From assembly GCF_000661915.1 (NCBI RefSeq), contig NZ_CP007509.1, forward strand, positions 124,001 through 188,000: 64,000 nt of DNA, in the 5' to 3' direction. The notes under the pieces are model-generated. The model did no database searches and was not told the DNA's origin. It worked only from the letters and a program-made list of their open reading frames with translations. The translations under genes and the position numbers were made by a program. Of this stretch, positions 43,027 through 51,804 are shown piece after piece. Numbering within the stretch: the stretch's first letter is position 1; the number at the start of each line of letters is the position of its first letter. Origin of the DNA: Stutzerimonas decontaminans. Its GTDB lineage: Bacteria > Pseudomonadota > Gammaproteobacteria > Pseudomonadales > Pseudomonadaceae.

Positions 43027-43440
43027 ATGCTCGCTAACCTGATTGAATTTGTCTCTAACCACTATGTACTCAGCAGCCTGTTCGTGGTGCTGTTGATCCT
43101 TCTGTTCATCACCGAGACACGCAAGGGTGGCAAGAGCCTGAGCAATCGCGAACTGACGGCACTGGTCAACAGTGGCGAGGGCGTGGTGTTGGACGTGCGC
43201 GTCAAGAAGGAGTTCGACGCCGGTCATATCGTCGATGCATTGAACATTCCCTACGAGAAGCTGGTCAGCCGCACAGGCGAGCTGGAAAAGCACAAGGCCA
43301 AGACCATCATCGTGGTCGACGCCATGGGGCAGCACGCCGGAACGGCCTGCCGTGAGTTGCAGAAGGCAGGCTTCACCGCCGCCAAGTTGTCGGGAGGGAT
43401 TTCCAGCTGGCGCGGCGACAATCTGCCAGTGGTCAAGTAA
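43027..43440 (+). CDS. Membrane-anchored rhodanese-like protein
   Basis: 137 residues from ATG 43027 (a preceding TTG is in frame). One membrane segment near residues 14-29, then a rhodanese domain (GVVLDVRVKKEFDAGHI, KAGFTAAKLSGGISSW). At the catalytic position the usual Cys appears as Asp98 in VVDAMGQHAG, so sulfur transfer is doubtful unless another Cys acts. Analogous to YibN, which sits beside grxC and secB in enterobacteria too. Confidence 0.88.
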   Translation: MLANLIEFVSNHYVLSSLFVVLLILLFITETRKGGKSLSNRELTALVNSGEGVVLDVRVKKEFDAGHIVDALNIPYEKLVSRTGELEKHKAKTIIVVDAMGQHAGTACRELQKAGFTAAKLSGGISSWRGDNLPVVK

Positions 43441-43442
43441 TC

Positions 43443-43697
43443 ATGCCCAACGTCGTCATCTATACCACCGCCTGGTGCCCGTTCTGCATCCGCGCCAAGG
43501 CGCTGCTCGATCGCAAGGGTGTCGCCTACGAGGAAATTCCCGTGGATGGCAATCCGTCCCTGCGCGCCGAAATGGCCAGCAAGGCCGGACGCACCTCGGT
43601 ACCGCAGATATGGATCGGCGATAAACACGTCGGCGGGTGCGACGAGCTGCACGCTCTGGAGCGCGCCGGACGTCTCGACTCGTTGTTGCAGGCCTGA
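43443..43697 (+). CDS. grxC: Glutaredoxin 3, GrxC
   Basis: 84 residues. Dithiol active site CPFC at 12-15, then TSVPQIWIGDKHVGGCDEL with the cis-proline and the GG-glutathione-binding turn. It reduces disulfides with glutathione in the cytoplasm. It begins 2 bases after the rhodanese stop and precedes secB. Confidence 0.97.
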   Translation: MPNVVIYTTAWCPFCIRAKALLDRKGVAYEEIPVDGNPSLRAEMASKAGRTSVPQIWIGDKHVGGCDELHALERAGRLDSLLQA

Positions 43698-43761
43698 GGC
43701 CGGCAGCGCGGGTCCGCGAACAATTCAAACGACACGCACAACTGGATAGAAGGTTGCAGAA

Positions 43762-44256
43762 ATGACCGAACAAGCTAACAACGGCGGCGCAGCGTCGCAG
43801 AACGAACAGGGCGCGCAGTTCTCCCTGCAGCGCATCTACGTCCGCGACCTGTCCTTCGAAGCGCCGAAGAGCCCGGAAATTTTCCGTCAGGAATGGAATC
43901 CGAGTGTCGCGCTGGACCTGAACACCAAGCAGAAGGCGCTTGAGGGCGACTTCCATGAAGTTGTGCTGACCCTTTCGGTCACCGTGAAGACCGGCGAAGA
44001 AGTTGCCTTCATCGCCGAAGTGCAGCAGGCCGGGATCTTCCTGATCAAAGGCCTCGAAGCCGCCGCCATGAGCCACACCCTTGGCGCGTTCTGCCCGAAC
44101 ATCCTCTTCCCATACGCGCGTGAGGCGCTGGACAGCCTGGTAACCCGCGGCTCGTTCCCGGCGCTGATGCTGGCGCCGGTGAATTTCGACGCGCTCTACG
44201 CCCAGGAAATGGCGCGTATGCAGGGCGCCGGCGAAGCACCCAGCACCGCCCACTGA
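43762..44256 (+). CDS. secB: Protein-export chaperone SecB
   Basis: 164 residues. [27 protein letters not shown]-like [19 protein letters not shown] and [19 protein letters not shown] are SecB signatures. Acidic N-terminus. It holds presecretory proteins unfolded for SecA. Last gene of the rhodanese-grxC-secB operon, ending at a strong hairpin. Confidence 0.98.
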   Translation: MTEQANNGGAASQNEQGAQFSLQRIYVRDLSFEAPKSPEIFRQEWNPSVALDLNTKQKALEGDFHEVVLTLSVTVKTGEEVAFIAEVQQAGIFLIKGLEAAAMSHTLGAFCPNILFPYAREALDSLVTRGSFPALMLAPVNFDALYAQEMARMQGAGEAPSTAH

Positions 44257-44266
44257 TACGGATCGT

Positions 44267-44291
44267 GCAGGAAGCGTCTGACGCTTCCTGC
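44267..44291 (+). terminator. Hairpin between convergent secB and quinone reductase genes
   Basis: 10-bp perfect stem GCAGGAAGCG / CGCTTCCTGC with a 5-base loop. Only a weak T-rich tail (ATCCTCCTTCT), so it may serve both directions. Confidence 0.6.
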
Positions 44292-44307
44292 ATCCTCCTT
44301 CTGCGCG

Positions 44308-45288
44308 TCAGCGCACCTGCACCACCAGTTTGCCGACCGCCTTGCGCTGCCCCAGCGTAGCGATGGCCTTGCCGGTGTCCTGTAGGGCAAAGCGTTGCGA
44401 TACCAGCGGCTTGAGCTTGCCTTCGGCATGCCAGGCGAACAGCTGGCGGAAGTTCGCGGCGTTGTCCTGCGGTTGGCGCTGGGCGAAGGCGCCCCAGAAA
44501 ACGCCGATCAGCGAAGCTCCTTTGAGAAGTGGCAGGTTAGCCGGTAGCGCCGGGATATCCCCGCCGGCAGCAAATCCCACCACCAGCATGCGGCCGTTCC
44601 AGGCGATGCTGCGGAAGGCTTCCTCGAACAGCTTGCCGCCCACCGGATCGTAGATCACATCCACGCCCTGGCCGCCGGTGAGTTCCTTCAGGCGCTCCTT
44701 CAGGCTGCCTTCGCTGTAGTTGATCAGCTCGTCGGCACCGGCGTTCTTCGCTACCTCCAGTTTCTCGGCGCTGGAGGCGGCCGCGATGACTCGCGCGCCC
44801 ATGGCCTTGCCGATCTCCACCGCAGCCAGACCGACACCGCCGGAGGCACCAAGCACCAGCAAGGTCTCGCCAGGTTGCAGATTGGCGCGCTGGGTAAGCG
44901 CATGCATCGAGGTGCCGTAGGTCATGCTGAAGGCGGCGGCGGTGTCGAAGTCCATGCTCGGCGGAATCGGCAGCGCGTTGCTGCCGGCCACCGCAACCTG
45001 CTCGGCGAAGCTGCCCCAGCCGGTCAACGCCATGACCCGGTCGCCGACCTTGAGGTGGCTGACCTTCTCGCCGATCGCGGCGATGACGCCGGCCGCCTCG
45101 CCGCCGGGCGAGAATGGGAACGGCGGCTTGAACTGATACTTACCCTCGATCATCAGCGTGTCAGGAAAATTGACCCCGGCGGCATGCACGTCGAGCAGGA
45201 TCTCGCTCGGCTTGATCTGAGGGGTAGGGGCATCTTCGAGCACCAGGCTCTCGGGCGGACCGAAGCTTTTGCACAGGACGGCTTTCAT
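44308..45288 (-). CDS. NADPH:quinone oxidoreductase, zinc-free MDR family
   Basis: 326 residues from the ATG at 45286-45288. MDR fold with the N-terminal GroES-like part (EDAPTPQIKPSEILLDVHAAGVNFPD) and the nucleotide-binding motif LGASGGVGLAAVEIGKAMGA. No zinc-ligand set, as in quinone reductases. It probably reduces quinones or related enones with NADPH. Convergent with secB. Confidence 0.9.
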   Translation of the reverse strand: MKAVLCKSFGPPESLVLEDAPTPQIKPSEILLDVHAAGVNFPDTLMIEGKYQFKPPFPFSPGGEAAGVIAAIGEKVSHLKVGDRVMALTGWGSFAEQVAVAGSNALPIPPSMDFDTAAAFSMTYGTSMHALTQRANLQPGETLLVLGASGGVGLAAVEIGKAMGARVIAAASSAEKLEVAKNAGADELINYSEGSLKERLKELTGGQGVDVIYDPVGGKLFEEAFRSIAWNGRMLVVGFAAGGDIPALPANLPLLKGASLIGVFWGAFAQRQPQDNAANFRQLFAWHAEGKLKPLVSQRFALQDTGKAIATLGQRKAVGKLVVQVR

Positions 45289-45501
45289 CGTTTTTCCTTG
45301 TTCGACTGGTCGGACGCTTGCCGCCCGACGATGGATGGCTCGACTGCTCAGGACTATCCAGTCTAGGAGCGCTGCTTGACGAGGCAATCAGCATCGTTCG
45401 CTGTAATGGCGGCGTATAAGCGGCGGGCAGTTGCGTGGTGGGCTTGGGTGCGCGGCGGCGACTGGTTATGCTGGCGCAGATTTTCCCTGGAGCGCTGCCC
45501 C

Positions 45502-45903
45502 GTGAAGTACCTGATAACCCTGTTTCTTGGTTTCGCACTTGCCGGGCCGGTGCTCGCGCAAAACTCGGCTGACGAAGCGGCCCCGCAGACGCTCTACTAC
45601 GCGCTGGTGCCCGCCATGGTCGGCAACTATGGCTCGGGTGAGCGGCTGAAGTACTACAAGGCTGATGTCGCGCTGCGCATCTCCAGCAAGGAGGTGGAAG
45701 ATCGGGTAAAGCACCACGAGCCGCTGATCCGTCATCAGCTGGTGATGCTGTTTTCCCAACAGACCGACGAGACGCTGAGTGGTCCCGAAGCCAAGGAGCA
45801 GCTGCGTCAGGAGGCCTTGCGCCAGGTGCGCGAGGTGCTCGAGCAGGAAGAGGGTAAGCCGCTGGTCGATGATCTGCTGTTCAACAATCTGATCATCCAG
45901 TAA
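45502..45903 (+). CDS. FliL-like periplasmic protein
   Basis: 133 residues starting at GTG (45502) after a GGAG site; signal peptide VKYLITLFLGFALAGPVLA. The mature part (YYALVPAMVGNYGS, LKYYKADVALRISSKEVEDRVKHHEPLIRHQLVMLFSQQT) follows the FliL pattern. No flagellar genes are near, so it is a FliL-like paralogue rather than a motor part. Possibly exported by the signal or anchored. Confidence 0.82.
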   Translation: MKYLITLFLGFALAGPVLAQNSADEAAPQTLYYALVPAMVGNYGSGERLKYYKADVALRISSKEVEDRVKHHEPLIRHQLVMLFSQQTDETLSGPEAKEQLRQEALRQVREVLEQEEGKPLVDDLLFNNLIIQ

Positions 45904-45904
45904 C

Positions 45905-46354
45905 TCAGCGCATCGCCAATACCGTCTGCCATTCGTCCTCGCTGACGGGCATTACCGACAGGCGGCTGCCTTTCTTTACCAGCGCCAGCTCCTGGAGGGC
46001 AGGTTCTGCTTTCAGGCGGGCCAGCTTCAGGGGCGTGCTGAAGGCTTCAACGAACTCGACATCGACTGCGCTCCATGGATTGACCTCGTCGCTGGCCTTG
46101 GCATCGTGATAAGGGCTGGCGGGGTCGAGTGCAGTGGGATCAGGGTAAGCGCTGCGACTGATGCTGCCGATTCCGGCAATGCCAGGCTCGGCGCAACTGG
46201 AATGGTAAAAGAAGAACTGATCGCCTTCCTGCATCTGGCGCAGGAAATTGCGCGCCTGGTAATTGCGCACGCCATCCCAGCGACCGTGCCCCAGTTTTTT
46301 CAGATCCAGAATAGAAAATTCGTCCGGTTCGGACTTCATTAGCCAATAAGGCAT
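45905..46354 (-). CDS. EVE domain-containing protein
   Basis: 149 residues. MPYWLMKSEPDEFSILDL, WDGVRNYQARNFLRQMQEGDQFFFYHS and GIGSISRSAYPDPTA are the EVE/thymocyte-nuclear-protein-like signature, a PUA-like fold proposed to bind modified nucleotides. Stop codons of this and the FliL-like gene lie one base apart, convergent. Confidence 0.92.
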   Translation of the reverse strand: MPYWLMKSEPDEFSILDLKKLGHGRWDGVRNYQARNFLRQMQEGDQFFFYHSSCAEPGIAGIGSISRSAYPDPTALDPASPYHDAKASDEVNPWSAVDVEFVEAFSTPLKLARLKAEPALQELALVKKGSRLSVMPVSEDEWQTVLAMR

Positions 46355-46551
46355 GAACCTTGCTCTCCCGTCAGTCGGTTCGATCAGACCATGATGGCAA
46401 AATCTCCGACAGTCGGCTGCAATACCTGTTTGCGCGGTGCCGAAGCTTCACGGAAAATGCCGCGGCTGTAAGGTGGCCTATCGAGTCCTAGAACGATAAA
46501 TCACACCGACTCGACGCAAGCATTTCGCCTGGTAGGGGGAGGCGAACACAA

Positions 46552-46704
46552 ATGAAACGTAAGCCCGATATTCTGTGGATTTTGGTCTTCATCTTTGGCC
46601 TGGGCGTAGTCACCACCGGCTATACGCAGAGCCTGTGGGAACAGCACGATGGCGCGGCCGGCATGGCTCCGGTCATCCAGGTGCAGCAAGCCCAGCAGCG
46701 ATGA
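46552..46704 (+). CDS. Small single-pass membrane protein
   Basis: 50 residues: MKRKPDILWILVFIFGLGVV then TTGYTQSLWEQHDGAA. A strong GGGGGAGG ribosome site lies 7-8 bases before the ATG. A basic start and one hydrophobic segment (8-22) predict a membrane anchor with a short periplasmic tail. Family unknown. It ends 30 bases before the convergent ygfA stop. Confidence 0.72.
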   Translation: MKRKPDILWILVFIFGLGVVTTGYTQSLWEQHDGAAGMAPVIQVQQAQQR

Positions 46705-46734
46705 CATAGATGCCGCAAGGACGCGGCATTTCCC

Positions 46735-47337
46735 TCACCCGACGTACCAGCCCTGGTCCGTCACCGTGCCCTGAATGGGTACATCCCAACTTTCCAGTGG
46801 TAACCGGTCGACTCTCTGACACTCGTGGGCCAGGCCCAGGAGTGTCGGTTTGTGACTTTTTTTGCGCATCGCGCGATACGCCAGGCTGCGATCATAGAAA
46901 CCGCCGCCCATCCCCAGTCGCCCACCATTGCCGTCAAAGCCCACCAGTGGCATCAGCAGTAGATCGAGCGCCCAGACGCAACGTTGTCGAGCGGTCCGGA
47001 TTACGGGTTCGGGAATGCCGAAGCGGTTGCGCCGCAGTCGTTCGCCGGGCTCGATGCGCTGAAAGACCATGCGCGTACGCGGCCATGGATTCAGTACCGG
47101 AAGATAGGTGGCTTTGCCGCGGCGCTGAGCGGCGCGCAGCAGCAGGCGTGGGTCGATCTCGCCGTCGTTGGGCAGATAGAGGGCGATATGTCGGGCGCGA
47201 CGAAACAAGGGCTGGTGGGCAAGTTGCCGGTAAAGGCGACGCGCGGCGAGGCGTTGCTGGGCGGGAGAGAGTTGGCGCCGGGCTTGGCGTAACTTTCGGC
47301 GTAGCGCCGGGCGTGAAAGGCCTTCGGCTACGATCAT
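46735..47337 (-). CDS. ygfA: 5-formyltetrahydrofolate cyclo-ligase (YgfA)
   Basis: 200 residues. LRRKLRQARRQLS at the start, YLPNDGEIDPRLLL, the substrate region FGIPEP, and the ATP-binding loop GFDGNGGRLGMGGGFYDRSL are family marks. It converts 5-formyl-THF to 5,10-methenyl-THF. It follows the 6S RNA gene directly, the conserved ssrS-ygfA arrangement, so it is probably read from the same transcript. Confidence 0.95.
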   Translation of the reverse strand: MIVAEGLSRPALRRKLRQARRQLSPAQQRLAARRLYRQLAHQPLFRRARHIALYLPNDGEIDPRLLLRAAQRRGKATYLPVLNPWPRTRMVFQRIEPGERLRRNRFGIPEPVIRTARQRCVWALDLLLMPLVGFDGNGGRLGMGGGFYDRSLAYRAMRKKSHKPTLLGLAHECQRVDRLPLESWDVPIQGTVTDQGWYVG

Positions 47338-47343
47338 CAGAAG

Positions 47344-47522
47344 TGGCTCCCCAGCATGCCGCTGCCAGCGTAGGCCCTTGAACCCGAGAGTTCAAGGTGG
47401 CGACTACAGAGTACCTTAAGGCTTTCCGTCAGGCGGACATGCACACCGGCACCACGTGTAGCCTCCATGGTGTTGCTTATCGGGAGAGGGTCATCGCCGA
47501 CTGGCGAACATGCCAGGGAGTT
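47344..47522 (-). ncRNA. ssrS: 6S RNA (SsrS)
   Basis: Between zapA and ygfA, the conserved ssrS location. Recognised by Pseudomonas-type segments: CTCCCTGGC at the 5' end pairing with the GCTGGGGAG end, CCGGTGTGCATGTCCGC, GACGGAAAGCCTTAAGG and CACCTTGAACTCTCGGGTT. About 179 nt; ends are estimated. 6S RNA mimics an open promoter and binds RNA polymerase with sigma-70 in stationary phase. Confidence 0.92.
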
Positions 47523-47528
47523 GGGCGG

Positions 47529-47534
47529 AGTATA
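47529..47534 (-). promoter_or_regulatory. -10 box of 6S RNA promoter
   Basis: TATACT on the minus strand, 6-7 bases before the estimated 6S RNA 5' end. No clear consensus -35 box. Confidence 0.6.
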
Positions 47535-47555
47535 ACGCAAACCGGCTGCCGTTGA

Positions 47556-47870
47556 TCAGTTGCCGGAAGGGTTTGGATCGGTGGCCAGCGCGCTGTCAAC
47601 ACGCTCCAAGAGCATGCGCACGTGTTCGCGTGCGCTGCTGGCTTCGGCGTCGAGGCGATCATGCTTGTGCAGCAGCTCGTGGGTGATGTTCAAGGCTGCC
47701 ATCACCGCCACGCGATCGGCGCCGATGACTTTACCGCTGCTGCGAATCTCGCGCATCTTGCGATCCAGATAACGGGCCGCGCCTTCGAGATTGCTGCGTT
47801 CCTCTGATGGACAGGCAATGCAGTATTCCTTGTCCATGATGTGCACGGTAACGGTGTTCGGCTGGGTCAT
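47556..47870 (-). CDS. zapA: Cell division protein ZapA
   Basis: 104 residues. TVTVHIMDKEYCIACPSEERSNLEGAARYLDRKMREI is the ZapA N-terminal fold, followed by a coiled coil (LLHKHDRLDAEASSAREHVRML). It bundles FtsZ filaments. It overlaps the upstream coil gene by 4 bases. Confidence 0.95.
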   Translation of the reverse strand: MTQPNTVTVHIMDKEYCIACPSEERSNLEGAARYLDRKMREIRSSGKVIGADRVAVMAALNITHELLHKHDRLDAEASSAREHVRMLLERVDSALATDPNPSGN

Positions 47871-48076
47871 GAGTCCTGCTCCAGGGCTTTCAGGCGCGAA
47901 ATCATTGATTCGACCTTCAATCGGGCCATTTCGTTCTTTTCGATCAGATGAGCGCGCTCTTCACGCCATGCCCGCTCGCTGGTCAGCAGCAGATGGTTCT
48001 GCGCCTTGAGCTGTTCGATGCGCTGAATCAGCTGCTCCAGCTTGGTGGTCAGCGCTTTCAGATCGGCGTCTTCCAT
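47867..48076 (-). CDS. Short coiled-coil protein, TIGR02449/ZapB-like
   Basis: 69 residues, almost wholly coiled coil: LKALTTKLEQLIQRIEQLKAQ then WREERAHLIEKNEMARLKVES. Size, coil and place before zapA agree with the TIGR02449 family of ZapB-like division proteins. Start ATG 48076; overlaps zapA (ATGA). Confidence 0.88.
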   Translation of the reverse strand: MEDADLKALTTKLEQLIQRIEQLKAQNHLLLTSERAWREERAHLIEKNEMARLKVESMISRLKALEQDS

Positions 48077-48206
48077 GTGATTCCTGTTTGGGGCTCTGAT
48101 GAAGACGGAGGCGATGGCCGGGGCCTTCGATGGTCTTGCCGCGGCCGCCGGTGCTAGGATACGAAGCCTTCATTCTAGTCATTGCGCCATCGTGCGCCTA
48201 GCCGCC

Positions 48207-48761
48207 ATGTCCATTCAGAATTCCCCGTATGCCGCCTTCGCCACACTTCTGGCGGGCAGTCCGCAAACAGTTTCTCCCGCCGAGTTGCATGGCCTGTTGC
48301 TGGGGCGCAGTTGCGCCGGTGCAGGTTTCGAGGTCGAGCCCTGGCTGACCGATGCCTCGGACCTGCTCGGCGAAGCACCGCAAGACAGTGTTCGTCAGGC
48401 ATTGATCGGCCTGCAGGAGATGGTCAAAGGCGAGCTCGCCGGTGACGACATCGCCGTTGTCCTGCTGCTGCCCAGCGACGATGCGCCGCTTGGCGAACGC
48501 GCAGTGGCGCTGGGTCAGTGGTGCCAGGGCTTTCTCGCCGGATTCGGTCTCGCCGCCGGTGACCGCGCGCTGAGCAGCGAAGCCATGGAAGTGCTCCAGG
48601 ACCTCTCCGCTATCGCGCAGATCCAGGACTCGTTGGAAGAGTCCGAGGACGGCGAGACCGACTACATGGAAGTGATGGAGTACCTGCGTGTGGCGCCACT
48701 GCTGCTGTTCACCGAGTGTGCCAAGCCGCTGCCCGCTGCGCCGAAACCCTCCCTGCATTGA
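48207..48761 (+). CDS. ygfB: YgfB / UPF0149 family protein
   Basis: 184 residues from ATG 48207. [30 protein letters not shown] and [19 protein letters not shown] are UPF0149 signatures. It is divergent from the zapA pair and followed 17 bases later by pepP, the usual ygfB-pepP-ubiH order. In P. aeruginosa YgfB is linked to beta-lactam resistance control; a similar role here is inferred. Confidence 0.92.
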   Translation: MSIQNSPYAAFATLLAGSPQTVSPAELHGLLLGRSCAGAGFEVEPWLTDASDLLGEAPQDSVRQALIGLQEMVKGELAGDDIAVVLLLPSDDAPLGERAVALGQWCQGFLAGFGLAAGDRALSSEAMEVLQDLSAIAQIQDSLEESEDGETDYMEVMEYLRVAPLLLFTECAKPLPAAPKPSLH

Positions 48762-48777
48762 GGAAACCGTTCCGCCC

Positions 48778-50112
48778 ATGACTCGCATCCCCAGATCGGA
48801 ATACGCCCGTCGGCGCAAAGCGCTGATGGAGCAGATGGAACCCAACAGCATCGCCATTCTGCCGGCCGCGCCGATGTACATCCGCAACCGCGATGTCGAG
48901 CATGTCTACCGCCAGGACAGCGACTTCCAGTATCTCTCCGGCTTCCCCGAGCCTGAGGCGGTGATCGCCCTGATTCCTGGGCGCGAGCACGGTGAATACG
49001 TGCTCTTCTGTCGCGAACGCGACCCCGAGCGCGAGCTGTGGGACGGCCTGCGAGCAGGGCAGGACGGTGCGATAAGTGAATACGGCGCCGACGACGCTTT
49101 CCCCATCGGCGACATCGACGACATTCTCCCTGGCCTGATCGAAGGCCGGGACCGTGTGTACTACGCCATCGGTACCAACGAAGCCTTCGATCATCGGCTG
49201 ATGGAGTGGATCAAGACCATCCGCGCCAAAGCACGTCAGGGCGCACAGCCGCCCAGCGAGTTCGTCGCGCTCGATCATTTGCTGCACGACATGCGCCTGT
49301 ACAAGTCGAGCAACGAGGTGAAGGTGATGAAGCATGCGGCGGATATTTCCGCTCGTGCGCATATCCGTGCCATGCAGGCCAGCCGCGCTGGCCTGTTCGA
49401 GTACCACCTGGAAGCCGAACTGGACTACGAGTTCCGCAAGGGCGGGGCGAAGATGCCGGCCTACGGATCGATCGTCGCCGCCGGCAGGAACGCCTGCATC
49501 CTGCACTACCGCGAGAACGATGCACCGCTGAAGGATGGCGACCTGGTGCTGATTGACGCCGGTTGCGAAATCGACTGCTACGCCAGCGACATTACCCGCA
49601 CCTTCCCGGTCAACGGCCGCTTCTCGCCCGAGCAGAAGGCCATTTACGAACTGGTGCTGGCCGCCAACGAAGAGGCCTTCAAGCACATCGCACCCGGCAA
49701 GCATTGGAACGAGGCCCACGAAGCCACGGTACGGGTGATCACCGCCGGGCTGGTCGAGTTGGGCCTGCTGCAGGGCGACGTCGACGAACTGATCGCCAGC
49801 GAGGCCTACAAACCTTTCTACATGCATCGCGCTGGCCACTGGCTGGGCATGGACGTGCATGACGTCGGTGACTACAAGATCGGCGGCGAGTGGCGCGTGC
49901 TCGAGCCGGGCATGTCGATGACCGTCGAGCCGGGCATCTATATCGCCGTGGACAATCAGAACGTGGCGAAGAAGTGGCGCGGCATAGGCGTGCGCATCGA
50001 GGACGACGTGGTGGTGACCCGGACCGGCTGCGAAATCCTCACCGGTGGCGTGCCGAAGAGTGTCGCGGAAATCGAGGCGCTGATGGCCGCCGCTCGCGAG
50101 CAGGTCGCCTGA
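48778..50112 (+). CDS. pepP: Xaa-Pro aminopeptidase PepP (AMPP)
   Basis: 444 residues from ATG 48778. The pita-bread metalloprotease ligands are visible in LIDAGCEIDCYASDITRTFP (two Asp), HRAGHWLGMDVHD (His), MTVEPGIY (Glu) and GVRIEDDVVVT (Glu). N-terminal SDFQYLSGFPEPEAV is typical. It removes N-terminal residues before proline. Second gene in the ygfB-pepP-ubiH-ubiI run. Confidence 0.97.
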   Translation: MTRIPRSEYARRRKALMEQMEPNSIAILPAAPMYIRNRDVEHVYRQDSDFQYLSGFPEPEAVIALIPGREHGEYVLFCRERDPERELWDGLRAGQDGAISEYGADDAFPIGDIDDILPGLIEGRDRVYYAIGTNEAFDHRLMEWIKTIRAKARQGAQPPSEFVALDHLLHDMRLYKSSNEVKVMKHAADISARAHIRAMQASRAGLFEYHLEAELDYEFRKGGAKMPAYGSIVAAGRNACILHYRENDAPLKDGDLVLIDAGCEIDCYASDITRTFPVNGRFSPEQKAIYELVLAANEEAFKHIAPGKHWNEAHEATVRVITAGLVELGLLQGDVDELIASEAYKPFYMHRAGHWLGMDVHDVGDYKIGGEWRVLEPGMSMTVEPGIYIAVDNQNVAKKWRGIGVRIEDDVVVTRTGCEILTGGVPKSVAEIEALMAAAREQVA

Positions 50113-50113
50113 C

Positions 50114-51292
50114 ATGCAGAGCCTGGCGATCATCGGTGGCGGGCTGGTCGGTGCCAGTCTCGCGCTGGCCTTGCAGGATGGCGCCCGGGAGCGCGGCTGG
50201 CGCATCCACCTGATCGAGCCGTTCGAGCCCGGCCACGAGTACCAGCCGAGTTATGACGCGCGCTCCACCGCTCTGTCCTATGGCACCCGGCTGATCTACC
50301 AGCGCCTCGGCCTGTGGGAGCGGATTGCCGAGCGCGCCGAACCGATTCTGCGCATTCATGTATCCGAACGTGGCCGCTTCGGCGCCGCCCGCCTGGATTG
50401 CGCTAGCGAAGGCGTCGAGGCACTGGGCTATGTGGTGGAGAATGCCTGGATCGGGCATTGCCTGTGGCAGGCACTGGATGATGCGGTGGTGACCCGCCAC
50501 TGCCCGGCCGAGGTCGAACGGCTGGAGCCTAGCGCTACCGGCTATCGCCTGAGCTTCACGGACGGTCAGCAGCTGGAATGCGACCTGGCCGTGCTGGCCG
50601 ATGGTGGCCGCTCCGGTTTGCGCGAGCAGCTGGGCATTCATGTCGCGCGCCGACCCTATGGGCAGACGGCGCTGATCGCCAATATCTCCCCGGGCAAGCC
50701 ACATGGCGGCCTGGCTTTCGAGCGCTTCACCGAAGACGGCCCGATGGCGTTGTTGCCGCTGCAGGGCGACCGTTGCGCGCTGGTATGGACGCGCGCCCAG
50801 ACCGACGCGGCGCGCTTGGCGCAGGCGCACGAGGCGGTCTTTCTCGCCGAACTGCAGGAGGCCTTCGGCTATCGCCTGGGCGCCTTGCAGCAGGTCGGCG
50901 CGCGGCATTTATATCCGCTGACGCTGGTCGAGGCCGAAGAGCAGGTCCGCTCTGGGCTGGTGGTACTGGGCAACGCAGCGCACAGCCTGCACCCGATCGC
51001 CGGCCAGGGCTACAACCTGTCGCTGCGCGACGTGGATGCGCTGAGCACCGCCTTGCTGCACAGCGACGCCGCGCTGGGCGACCTGGAGGTGTTGCAGGCG
51101 TACGCGCACAGGCAGCGCATGGATCAGCGCATGACCGTCGGTTTCTCCGATCAGGTCACCCGGCTGTTCGTCGACTCCGGCCGGCTGGTCGCGGCCGGAC
51201 GCAATCTCGGACTGCTAGGGCTGGATCTTATGCCCACCGCCAAGCGCTGGTTCGCGCGGCAGGCCATGGGCCTGGGCACTCGCGCGAGCTGA
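50114..51292 (+). CDS. ubiH: 2-octaprenyl-6-methoxyphenol hydroxylase UbiH
   Basis: 392 residues. FAD motifs: IIGGGLVGASLALAL near the N-terminus, LAVLADGGRSGLREQL in the middle, and LGNAAHSLHPIAGQGYNLSLRDV, the ubiquinone hydroxylase signature. It hydroxylates the ubiquinone ring at C4. It begins 1 base after pepP stops. Confidence 0.94.
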   Translation: MQSLAIIGGGLVGASLALALQDGARERGWRIHLIEPFEPGHEYQPSYDARSTALSYGTRLIYQRLGLWERIAERAEPILRIHVSERGRFGAARLDCASEGVEALGYVVENAWIGHCLWQALDDAVVTRHCPAEVERLEPSATGYRLSFTDGQQLECDLAVLADGGRSGLREQLGIHVARRPYGQTALIANISPGKPHGGLAFERFTEDGPMALLPLQGDRCALVWTRAQTDAARLAQAHEAVFLAELQEAFGYRLGALQQVGARHLYPLTLVEAEEQVRSGLVVLGNAAHSLHPIAGQGYNLSLRDVDALSTALLHSDAALGDLEVLQAYAHRQRMDQRMTVGFSDQVTRLFVDSGRLVAAGRNLGLLGLDLMPTAKRWFARQAMGLGTRAS

Positions 51293-51315
51293 ACGCCGCA
51301 ACCAAAGGACCTTGC

Positions 51316-51804
51316 ATGAGCGGCTCCCGTTTGGCGCGCAAGGCGCGGTTTCTGCGCTGGGCCATGAATTTCTATCCGCCGTACTTCGGAGCCGGTGTTC
51401 GGGTGCGGCACATCAGCGCGGATCTGCGCCTGGTTCAGGTCAAGATGGTGCTGCGCTGGTACAACCGCAACTATGTCGGTACGCAATTCGGCGGCTCGCT
51501 GTATTCGATGGTCGACCCGTTCCTAGTGCTGATGCTGATGGAGAATCTCGGACGCGACTACATCGTCTGGGACAAGGCGGCCAACATAGAATTTGTCAGC
51601 CCCGGGCGGGGCACGGTCTACGCCGAGTTCGCCATCAGCGACAAGCTGCTGGAGGACATTCGCACGCACACGGCCGATGGCAGCAAGTTCCTGCCCAGAA
51701 TGCATGTCGAAGTGCGTGACGGCGAGGGCACGCTGGTGGCACGGGTGCAGAAGACCCTCTATATACGACTCAAGCCGCGGGCGCGGCAGCCAGGAGAGAA
51801 GTGA
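51316..51804 (+). CDS. DUF4442 hotdog-fold protein
   Basis: 162 residues from ATG 51316. MNFYPPYFGAGVRVRHIS, MVLRWYNRNYVGTQFGGSLYSM and WDKAANIEFVSPGRG are typical of DUF4442, a thioesterase-like hotdog fold. It lies between ubiH and ubiI; TGATG overlap with ubiI implies coupling. A role in ubiquinone or fatty-acyl metabolism is only suggested by position. Confidence 0.88.
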   Translation: MSGSRLARKARFLRWAMNFYPPYFGAGVRVRHISADLRLVQVKMVLRWYNRNYVGTQFGGSLYSMVDPFLVLMLMENLGRDYIVWDKAANIEFVSPGRGTVYAEFAISDKLLEDIRTHTADGSKFLPRMHVEVRDGEGTLVARVQKTLYIRLKPRARQPGEK

